Of a stretch of 20,121 nucleotides of DNA, positions 15,616 through 20,121 are shown piece by piece. The number at the start of each line of letters is the position of its first letter. Within the stretch, counting starts at the first letter, position 1. The notes under the pieces are model-generated. The model saw nothing but the letters and a program-made list of their open reading frames with translations. It was not told where the DNA came from and searched no databases. The stretch spans positions 1 to 20,121 of the forward strand of contig CALAVA010000139.1 in the NCBI GenBank assembly GCA_937892025.1, read 5' to 3'. Position numbers and translations under genes: made by a program. This stretch comes from an uncultured Bacteroidales bacterium. Lineage in GTDB: Bacteria; Bacteroidota; Bacteroidia; Bacteroidales; WCHB1-69.

Positions 15616-15757
15616 AAACTATCAGTATTAAACTATCCTTGATTACAGACGTTATCGCATTGGCTATGTCACCACCGACTTCTAACCTCTGGCTATGGTC
15701 GGATAAATGCCACTCACCATCACTCCTTCCTCTTATCGCACAAGTCCGTATCGTCAT
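15578..15757 (-). CDS. Methyltransferase middle fragment D (59 aa)
   Basis: A short frame from ATG 15757, overlapping fragment C by 4 nt (ATGA), to TGA 15578-15580. It reads MTIRTCAIRGRSDGEWHLS, then QRLEVGGDIANAITSVIKDS and ILIVYERNE. The part GGDIANAITSV fits the same repeated unit seen in the other fragments. From memory, the RTCAIRGR and LEVGGDIANAIT segments occur inside uninterrupted methyltransferases of Bacteroidales phages, so I read this as another piece of the same gene in a shifted frame. It is too short to function alone. Confidence 0.6.
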   Translation of the reverse strand: MTIRTCAIRGRSDGEWHLSDHSQRLEVGGDIANAITSVIKDSLILIVYERNEIQDSKRR

Positions 15758-16065
15758 CTTAATTCCGTTACATAATAGTGGTTACAAGAATCAATCCTCG
15801 TGGTTATCGTCACACAAACATCATCATACACGGCTTGGTTGTAGCAGTCAATCATTACCCCCCCCTTATCGGAATCTTGCGTGTCTGGAACAGTCTTCCC
15901 AGACGAACGCCGCCTGTCGCTTTCTTCTTCATACTCTATAACCGCCGTTGCCCTAAAGCCATCATCACGTAATAAAAAATTCTGAAACGAAAATTTGTAA
16001 TAACTCGCACGAAGCGTTGCACAATTCCCGTCCGCATCAGTGTTTATCGGGATAAACTTCTTCAT
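15754..16065 (-). CDS. Methyltransferase middle fragment C (103 aa)
   Basis: From ATG 16065, overlapping fragment B by 29 nt; an in-frame TAG lies only three codons upstream. It contains two target-recognition-like units: FIPINTDADGNCATLRASYY (residues 4-23) and VYDDVCVTITTRIDSCNHYY (about 80-99). Between them a flexible charged stretch (EEESDRRRSSGKTVPD) leads into DKGGVMIDCYN, coded by an eight-G run. One base more or less in that run would meet a stop within four codons. I read it as part of the variable target-recognition region of the split C5-methyltransferase. Confidence 0.65.
   Translation of the reverse strand: MKKFIPINTDADGNCATLRASYYKFSFQNFLLRDDGFRATAVIEYEEESDRRRSSGKTVPDTQDSDKGGVMIDCYNQAVYDDVCVTITTRIDSCNHYYVTELR
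15858..15865 (-). repeat. Eight-base G run (minus strand) in methyltransferase fragment C
   Basis: Codes for Gly-Gly in DKGGVMID. One base less gives TAA at once; one base more gives TGA three codons on. Confidence 0.88.
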
Positions 16066-16240
16066 AATGTCCTATCTCTATCACGCCCATCCTCGGATAA
16101 TGACCCACATCTACCATGTTCGCAAAACTTGCATAATCGTATGTCGCTGTCAATGTTGGACAACAACCATCCTTTGTTTGCGGTGTCGGTATCTGCTGTT
16201 CGCATATCCACCTCTTGGGGGGGGTAAATTTATTATTCAT
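16037..16240 (-). CDS. Methyltransferase middle fragment B (67 aa)
   Basis: I chose ATG 16240, which overlaps the stop of fragment A (ATGAATAA); the frame is open further up to 16348 but only as a shadow of fragment A. It reads MNNKFTPPKRWICEQQIPTP and then TKDGCCPTLTATYDYASFAN, a target-recognition-like unit with the TL pair. The Pro-Pro-Lys part is coded by an eight-C run (16217-16224). Linking A to B needs a +1 shift at or before the first TAA; for example skipping one base there gives DE-NKF. Not plausible as a free-standing enzyme. Confidence 0.6.
   Translation of the reverse strand: MNNKFTPPKRWICEQQIPTPQTKDGCCPTLTATYDYASFANMVDVGHYPRMGVIEIGHYEEVYPDKH
16217..16224 (-). repeat. Eight-base C run (minus strand) in methyltransferase fragment B
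   Basis: Codes for Thr-Pro-Pro in NKFTPPKRW, directly downstream of the stop that ends the catalytic fragment. Confidence 0.88.
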
Positions 16241-17033
16241 CTGTATCGAACAAGTAATTATCCGTTTTCCTGTTCTGTGTCGTCTGAATGGTGCAAGCAA
16301 CACTGCTACCGTCAGTTGGCTTCCACGCAAATCCGTTACCACGCTCACTTTCCTTCTCCGTACTTAATATCAAACCCTGCACCCTTTCATCACTCAAATA
16401 ATACTTCTCATCCACCTCGTCCTCCAGATAATCCTTCAACCTCTTCTCCAAAGGAAATGGCTTGGGGAAATAAAACTTGGGCTCTGGATTGTCCCCTATA
16501 CGCAAGATTGAAACCATAAAAACACGTTCACGATGTTGCGCAACACCATATTTGGATGCGTCAAGAACTTGTGTAAAGTTGGCATACCCGATTTCTTCAA
16601 GAGCAGACAATATTTTGTGAAAGTCTTTGATGAACTTTGATGATACAAGTGCCGCTACATTCTCCATTAGCAAATACTTCGGTTTTTTTGCACGAAATAG
16701 CCTTATCGCTTCCCATGCGAGGCTTGAACGAGTTCCACTATTCTCTTGCAACCCTGCTTGTTTCCCGCTTTGTGATATATCGGTACAGGGGAAACTCCAA
16801 GTCATAAGGTCGCAATCTGGCAAACTGTTTGCATCAACCTTGGCTATATCCCCGATGTTTCTGTCTGCCCATTGAGGGAACAAGGCATCGTGAGCAACGC
16901 ACGCCGATTTTTCAATCTCACACCACGCTACTAATTCGTAGTCAAATTCTGGATAATTTTCTTTCAACCGATTCAGTGCGAGGCATTGTGAATCATATCC
17001 GGAAAACAATGTTGTAACTCTAATTTCCTGCAT
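16233..17033 (-). CDS. C5-cytosine DNA methyltransferase, catalytic N-terminal part (266 aa)
   Basis: Adds a methyl group from S-adenosylmethionine to cytosine C5. Motif I is at residues 6-13 (VTTLFSGY), the catalytic motif IV WSFPCTDIS at 79-87 with Cys83, motif VI MENV at 123-126, and motif VIII AQHRERVFM at 165-173. Residues 241-262 (DGSSVACTIQTTQNRK and NYLF) start the target-recognition region. The frame then stops, and the rest of the gene (motifs IX and X) lies 600 nt downstream in other frames. Its ATG overlaps the end of the upstream HNH gene by 14 nt. Phages use such enzymes to protect DNA from host restriction. Whether this split version is active is unknown. Confidence 0.88.
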   Translation of the reverse strand: MQEIRVTTLFSGYDSQCLALNRLKENYPEFDYELVAWCEIEKSACVAHDALFPQWADRNIGDIAKVDANSLPDCDLMTWSFPCTDISQSGKQAGLQENSGTRSSLAWEAIRLFRAKKPKYLLMENVAALVSSKFIKDFHKILSALEEIGYANFTQVLDASKYGVAQHRERVFMVSILRIGDNPEPKFYFPKPFPLEKRLKDYLEDEVDEKYYLSDERVQGLILSTEKESERGNGFAWKPTDGSSVACTIQTTQNRKTDNYLFDTDE

Positions 17034-17763
17034 ATTTTAATTTCCAATTAGGATGATTATTCTTACACATTTGGGATATTTTATTATGCGATAAATTATG
17101 GCAAACGGCAGCCTTTCTTAAAGATGGATATTCTTCCACAATCTTCCCATCATTATCTACAAAGCATACAATCCGGGCTGTGGTTTTTCCGTAAGTAAAG
17201 GATTGTGGAGATGATGAAAAACTCCACACAAAGCCTCCCGCCTGCATCTGCCTCCCTCGGCACACGGCGGATATGTTAGTGATTCCAGTAGATTCTTCTG
17301 CTTTTTTGATTGAGGGGAAACGTGCAATGAGAGTGCCATCCAACGAGAATTGATAAACGTCCTTTATGTACCCATTTCGTTTTAGCGTGGAAACTTTTTT
17401 TTGCTTGGCATTTCCATAACAACAATTATATTGCTGTGTACACCATTCCAGATTAGAGGCGGCATTGTTTGACTTACAACAATCCTTATGGTTTACAACT
17501 GGCAAGGCGTCTGGATTTGGCACAAAAGCACAAGCAACCAGACGATGCACCATCACTTCATTATGGTTCTGAGGGGAAGTTAAATGAACGAACTTATACC
17601 CATTAGGATAAGTTTTTTGTTTCAATATCTTACCGCCCAAGGTTTGCTTCCAGCCGTTCTTTCGAACTATAATTCTATCAAGACTTCTTACTCGCCCCAA
17701 ATTACTTGCCTGATAATAGCCCTCATATCCGACCACATCCTTCCAAATTTCTTTTTCTTCCAT
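17020..17763 (-). CDS. NUMOD4-HNH homing endonuclease (247 aa)
   Basis: Domains: NUMOD4 (residues 5-30, EIWKDVVGYEGYYQASNLGR), HNH core (72-113, with VHRLVACAFVPNP, VNHKDCCKSNN and NLEWCTQQYN), then two NUMOD1-like DNA-binding repeats (135-182 and 197-240, SIKKAEESTG and SLRKAAVCHN). The frame is open to 17901, but the promoter at 17871-17901 overlaps that extension and RNA should start near 17864, so ATG 17763 is the likely start, right before the NUMOD4 domain. The leader between them folds strongly. It is a relative of the HNH gene at 14204-15259, and the two flank the methyltransferase, which points to repeated targeting of this locus. Confidence 0.87.
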   Translation of the reverse strand: MEEKEIWKDVVGYEGYYQASNLGRVRSLDRIIVRKNGWKQTLGGKILKQKTYPNGYKFVHLTSPQNHNEVMVHRLVACAFVPNPDALPVVNHKDCCKSNNAASNLEWCTQQYNCCYGNAKQKKVSTLKRNGYIKDVYQFSLDGTLIARFPSIKKAEESTGITNISAVCRGRQMQAGGFVWSFSSSPQSFTYGKTTARIVCFVDNDGKIVEEYPSLRKAAVCHNLSHNKISQMCKNNHPNWKLKYAGN

Positions 17764-17776
17764 ATAAATCAAAAAT

Positions 17777-17851
17777 CCCCAAGCGTTCGGTGTATGGGTC
17801 GAGCATACACCTACTGACAAGGGGTATAAAGTTCTGTTTGAGTTCTCGACC
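17777..17851 (-). promoter_or_regulatory. Structured leader with pseudoknot potential before the HNH gene
   Basis: A perfect 8-bp hairpin (17789-17796 with 17804-17811) has a seven-base loop (17797-17803). That whole loop is complementary to 17845-17851, further upstream in the RNA. In addition four C at 17777-17780 can pair with four G at 17821-17824, enclosing the hairpin. The structure ends 14-26 nt before the start codon, so it may control translation of the endonuclease, as hairpins do for some T4 homing endonucleases. Confidence 0.6.
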
Positions 17852-17870
17852 AACTCTTTTATTTCTTTTG

Positions 17871-17901
17871 CAAAGTTACGGGAAAAAATCCATATATGCA
17901 A
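17871..17901 (-). promoter_or_regulatory. Bacteroidota-type promoter for the NUMOD4-HNH gene
   Basis: On the minus strand: TTG (17899-17901), 20 nt spacer, TAACTTTG (17871-17878). Start of RNA expected near 17864, giving a leader of about 100 nt. It decides the start choice of the downstream gene. Confidence 0.75.
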
Positions 17902-17957
17902 GTTTTTTGCTAATAAACGGATTCTCTTTATTATACATAATCTTTTTCTGTTTTTCG

Positions 17958-18158
17958 TTAAACCTTATTCTGCGGCTTCGATTTGTGCTCTGTAGCGTTG
18001 CAATTACGCAGGTAGTCAACGATTGCAGCAAGTGTGTCAAAACTTACCCAATCGTCAATATACACTCCATCGCAAATCCCGTCGCAAAACCATATCGAAG
18101 CACCGTTAAACAACTCATCAATGTAAACTTTCTGTTCTTCTGTCTCCACTTGTAACAT
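17958..18158 (-). CDS. Hypothetical acidic protein (66 aa)
   Basis: The frame is open to 18197, but the -10 equivalent of its promoter (18195-18202) covers that first ATG, so the start is most likely ATG 18158 with a leader of about 30 nt. The protein begins with MLQVETEEQKVYIDELFNG, has a compact aromatic centre (SIWFCDGICDGVYIDDWVSF), and a helix (TLAAIVDYLRNCN) before a basic tail. Three Cys residues are not spaced like a zinc site. No family recognised. It lies between the PAPS reductase-like gene and the HNH promoter and has its own promoter. Confidence 0.62.
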   Translation of the reverse strand: MLQVETEEQKVYIDELFNGASIWFCDGICDGVYIDDWVSFDTLAAIVDYLRNCNATEHKSKPQNKV

Positions 18159-18194
18159 AACACTACTCGTTTTCGTTAAACTTAATTTCAACTG

Positions 18195-18226
18195 CAAAGA
18201 TATAAACTCTATTTGGTATATACAAA
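18195..18226 (-). promoter_or_regulatory. Bacteroidota-type promoter for the 66-aa gene
   Basis: On the minus strand: TTTG (18223-18226), 20 nt spacer, TATCTTTG (18195-18202). Start of RNA expected near 18188. It begins about 25 nt after the alternative stop of the upstream gene. Confidence 0.76.
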
Positions 18227-18279
18227 TTTTGTAACAAAGTTTAACAATCTAATCCTTGAACTTTATCTTGAAGTAGTCC

Positions 18280-19110
18280 TCAAGGAACTTCTTGTAGTTG
18301 GGGGGGGGGTATGAGTGTATATCCGCTATTTAAGTCTTTCCACTCTTGTTGCTTATCACAATAAAACAAGTCGTGTACTATCTGAGCATAAACATCCTCG
18401 TGTTTTTTTACGGCGCAACTATCTGGATGCGAATCTCGGTAAATCTTACCATATTTCGCATACGCCTTCAGCATATTCGGGTATCGCTGGAATTGTTCGA
18501 TTCTTTTTCTATTGGACGCTAATACACAACACAAGCAGCCTAAACGCCTTTCTACATGGAAGGTACCTTTCTCATCATAATACACAGGAGCACACTTGAT
18601 GCCTCGTTCCAGAATAAACTCTTCTACATCATCTTTCGTCCAATCAAGTATCGGATAGTATTGCCGACATTTCTCTTTCTTGCTGTACACACGACAATGC
18701 TCTGGCTCCTTGTATCGTTTTGCTCTGTTCGTGCTTTCATCACGTCTAATGCCAATAATAGCATAATCTAACACCTTATATTCTTTCAAGATTGAACAGC
18801 AGAACCTACGAAAACGACCGGGAAAACCAATCTTACTCACAATCTCAAAAAACGTCATTTTAGGTCTTAACACCTCCGCCCCCACATCTTTTGCGTGCTT
18901 AATCGTACCAGGCGGGTCTATCGTCGTATTCTTATATATCGCCCTATAAGGCACACCCGACATCTTCGTCAACTCCAAGATAACATCGGAATCCTTACCG
19001 CCCGAATAGCACACCTCAATTTCTGGACAGCCATTAGCAGCAGCAATCTTTGAAGCAGACTGAATCAACTTAATCGCACGCTCAACCTTTTTCTCTAATT
19101 CTTCACGCAT
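18280..19110 (-). CDS. PAPS reductase-family nucleotide alpha hydrolase (276 aa), C-terminus frameshifted
   Basis: Has the PP-loop signature CYSGGKDSDV (SGGKDS at residues 36-41), which binds ATP or PAPS phosphates. Further family features are GRFRRFCCSILKE (98-110), YYPILDWTKDDVEEFI (151-166) and a Cys cluster GCLCC (191-195). Phages often carry such genes; their role may be sulfur transfer, DNA modification or a counter-defence step, and the substrate cannot be told here. The reading frame runs into a ten-C run (18300-18309) coding IPPP and then ends QLQEVP. With nine C the frame would continue NYKKFLEDYFKIKFKD to TAG 18249-18251, a much more natural end. So this copy may be a phase variant, mutant or homopolymer error. 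Confidence 0.85.
   Translation of the reverse strand: MREELEKKVERAIKLIQSASKIAAANGCPEIEVCYSGGKDSDVILELTKMSGVPYRAIYKNTTIDPPGTIKHAKDVGAEVLRPKMTFFEIVSKIGFPGRFRRFCCSILKEYKVLDYAIIGIRRDESTNRAKRYKEPEHCRVYSKKEKCRQYYPILDWTKDDVEEFILERGIKCAPVYYDEKGTFHVERRLGCLCCVLASNRKRIEQFQRYPNMLKAYAKYGKIYRDSHPDSCAVKKHEDVYAQIVHDLFYCDKQQEWKDLNSGYTLIPPPQLQEVP
18300..18309 (-). repeat. Ten-base C run (minus strand) in the PAPS reductase-like gene
   Basis: The longest single-base G/C run in the window. Nine bases would restore a sensible 16-residue C-terminus after IPPP; ten give a six-residue replacement. Confidence 0.9.
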
Positions 19111-19152
19111 AATATAATATCATTTACTAATTATTATTTTATCTTTACTTTG

Positions 19153-19185
19153 CAAAGGTATAACTTTTATTTTGAATATAACAAA
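19153..19185 (-). promoter_or_regulatory. Bacteroidota-type promoter for the PAPS reductase-like gene
   Basis: On the minus strand: TTTG (19182-19185), 21 nt spacer, TACCTTTG (19153-19160). Start of RNA expected near 19146, about 36 nt before ATG 19110. It drives the first gene of the leftward module. Confidence 0.77.
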
Positions 19186-19186
19186 T

Positions 19187-19440
19187 TATAAAGATTATTT
19201 AACACTAACAACAATGCTTTACAACACAACAAACTTAAAACAATTACTAACAATTAAAACTAAATCACACAGAAATGCCCCAAATTTCAACAAGCATAAC
19301 ACCACCAGTACAAACTACCACCCAGAACCAGAAAAGCCAACACAAGCCAAATCTGACCCCAAATCTAAAGCCATAACAAGATATAAGCAAATACAATAAC
19401 AAAACTTCACAAAAGGAATGAAAAACACGCAAATTGTAAC
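19187..19440. other. Strand-skewed A/C-rich stretch without a convincing gene
   Basis: The plus strand is very poor in G: for 19201-19380 I count about 53 C against 12 G. Frames on both strands exist here, but their proteins are low-complexity (Asn/Thr/Lys-rich on plus, Trp/Phe/Val/Gly-rich on minus) and reflect only the base skew. It lies just upstream of the leftward promoter at 19153-19185. It could be a long untranslated region, an origin-associated stretch or noncoding RNA; nothing decides between these. Confidence 0.5.
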
Positions 19441-19442
19441 CT

Positions 19443-19468
19443 GACCATATAGCCGACTGCCTATGGTC
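19443..19468. other. Short inverted repeat GACCATA/TATGGTC
   Basis: Seven-base arms (19443-19449 and 19462-19468) around a 12-base centre. It marks the right edge of the A/C-rich stretch. It could be an operator or hairpin; no T-run follows on either strand. Confidence 0.4.
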
Positions 19469-19579
19469 GGTCAATCAACCACGGTGGCTACTACAACAGA
19501 ATTGAAAAACTACCTTGAAATCGGTGACAGGATAGAGAAGGACTACGAAAAGCCCGAACTTGACACAATGAAAGGCCTA

Positions 19580-19609
19580 AAAAGCCTTTCATCACAACTA
19601 AAGGCTTTT
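19580..19609. terminator. Two-way intrinsic terminator
   Basis: Perfect 10-bp stem (19580-19589 with 19600-19609) with a 10-base loop. Its arms are A-rich outside and T-rich inside on both strands, and on the plus strand it is followed by CCATTTTTTT. An overlapping alternative hairpin (19568-19576 with 19584-19592, 9 bp) shares one arm, so the two are mutually exclusive, as in attenuators. Confidence 0.7.
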
Positions 19610-19742
19610 CCATTTTTTTGGCATCATTTTGGGGTTCAAAAACAAGACAAGATATATAATCCTAATAGCATACAAGAACAAAAATTCTCCACCGTTTCAC
19701 AACGACAGAGAATAAACACACGATGAAAAAAAAGCATTTTAT
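19580..19742 (-). ncRNA. Possible small RNA of about 160 nt
   Basis: A minus-strand promoter (19749-19781) and the terminator at 19580-19609 bracket a short segment with no credible coding frame; the frames that cross it are low-complexity and AT-driven. The expected transcript runs from about 19742 to the T-run of the terminator. No known RNA family recognised. Based on promoter and terminator only. Confidence 0.32.
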
Positions 19743-19748
19743 ACAATG

Positions 19749-19781
19749 CAAAGGTACAAAAAAACTTACAACATATACAAA
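19749..19781 (-). promoter_or_regulatory. Bacteroidota-type promoter in the right-hand noncoding region
   Basis: On the minus strand: TTTG (19778-19781), 21 nt spacer, TACCTTTG (19749-19756). Same boxes as the promoter at 19153-19185. No clear gene follows before the terminator at 19580-19609. Confidence 0.62.
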
Positions 19782-19903
19782 ATATGGCAAAAATGTATTT
19801 TCTTTTTTTTTGAAAAATTTTCCGTTTTTCTTTTTCTGAAAAATTGATTTTTTTGAATTTTTGAAAAACACAATATTCACCATACTGTTCTGGGGCTGCC
19901 TTA

Positions 19904-19918
19904 CCCCTCCCCTCCCCC
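19904..19918. other. C-rich run CCCCTCCCCTCCCCC in an AT-rich region
   Basis: Three blocks of four or five C separated by single T. The minus strand could form a G-quadruplex with the GG nearby, although only three long G blocks exist. It stands out in the very AT-rich right end. Confidence 0.55.
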
Positions 19919-20079
19919 TTATCTTTTCGTTTCGTGCTGAGACTCAACTCCTTTGCAATTTTTCAACGAACATTTAAGAAAAGAAAAAAAGAGTATCACA
20001 AAAAAAAGAAACGAAAAACGGCGAAACTTAAATACTATATTTTCGTAAAAACATATAAATGAAATAAAGTTTATTTGGC

Positions 20080-20117
20080 ACAATATTAAAATACAATATT
20101 ATTATACTACAATATTA
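20080..20117. repeat. Three direct repeats of ACAATATTA
   Basis: Copies start at 20080, 20093 and 20109; a near copy (ACAATATTC) is at 19870. Short spaced AT-rich repeats like these can be replication iterons or protein-binding sites. The region 19870-20121 has no convincing gene. Confidence 0.5.
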
Positions 20118-20121
20118 TAAT

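Noticed and set aside
15253..17033. Stop-codon recoding (TAG or TGA read as amino acid, as in some crAss-like phages) to explain the split methyltransferase
   Set aside because: The pieces are in different frames, so reading through stops would not join them; the tape measure and other genes end normally.
17764..17901. 46-residue N-terminal extension of the NUMOD4-HNH protein
   Set aside because: The promoter boxes and expected RNA start fall within it, and the NUMOD4 domain begins right at ATG 17763.
19172..19399. Plus-strand frame of 75 codons
   Set aside because: Asn/Thr/Lys low-complexity product of A/C-rich DNA, no ribosome site, no recognisable pattern.
19463..19726. Plus-strand frame of 87 codons
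   Set aside because: The first half (LKNYLEIGDRIEKDYEKPEL) looks somewhat protein-like, but the frame runs straight through a perfect terminator stem and has no promoter; too weak to call.
19636..19947. Minus-strand frame of 103 codons
   Set aside because: Lys/Phe-rich translation of T/A-rich DNA that contains a promoter; not credible coding.
1..20121. CRISPR array, tRNA, rRNA or insertion sequence
   Set aside because: I saw no regularly spaced direct repeats with spacers, no tRNA-like cloverleaf, no rRNA sequence and no transposase.

Overview
The window looks like part of a long-tailed (siphovirus-type) phage or prophage of a Bacteroidota host, probably gut Bacteroidales. Three things point there. 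The left half has the capsid-to-tape-measure gene order of tailed phages. Five minus-strand promoters fit the Bacteroidota pattern TTTG (or TTG), 20-21 nt, TAnnTTTG. Most genes lack a strong Shine-Dalgarno site; the clear exceptions are at 2347 and 11372.

Left half (1-11854, plus strand) is the late structural module. It holds the C-terminal part of the major capsid protein, four small head-tail joining genes, the tail tube protein, and a G/GT-type tail assembly chaperone pair made by -1 frameshifting on a nine-T run. A 2288-residue tape measure protein and two small unrecognised genes follow. A two-way terminator at 11890-11919 separates this module from the opposing genes.

Right half (11968-19110, minus strand) is a nucleic-acid metabolism and modification module. 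In transcription order it holds a PAPS reductase-family nucleotide hydrolase, a small unknown gene, a NUMOD4-HNH endonuclease behind a structured leader, and a C5-cytosine methyltransferase split over five overlapping frames. Then come a second NUMOD/HNH endonuclease, two frameshifted small genes, two small unknowns, two OB-fold ssDNA-binding-type proteins with acidic tips, and a coiled-coil protein.

The far right (19187-20121) has no convincing gene. It holds a strand-skewed A/C-rich stretch, a promoter/terminator pair that could make a roughly 160-nt RNA, a C-rich run and a cluster of ACAATATTA repeats.

Most interesting: (1) the C-terminus of the second HNH endonuclease repeats the C-terminus of the upstream methyltransferase, the mark of endonuclease insertion with regeneration of the target gene end; (2) the methyltransferase is broken into five overlapping frames with a repeated TL/TI unit in each; (3) four G/C runs of 7-10 nt occur only in the methyltransferase and PAPS genes, one of them throwing the PAPS C-terminus out of frame; (4) a pseudoknot-capable leader precedes the first HNH gene.
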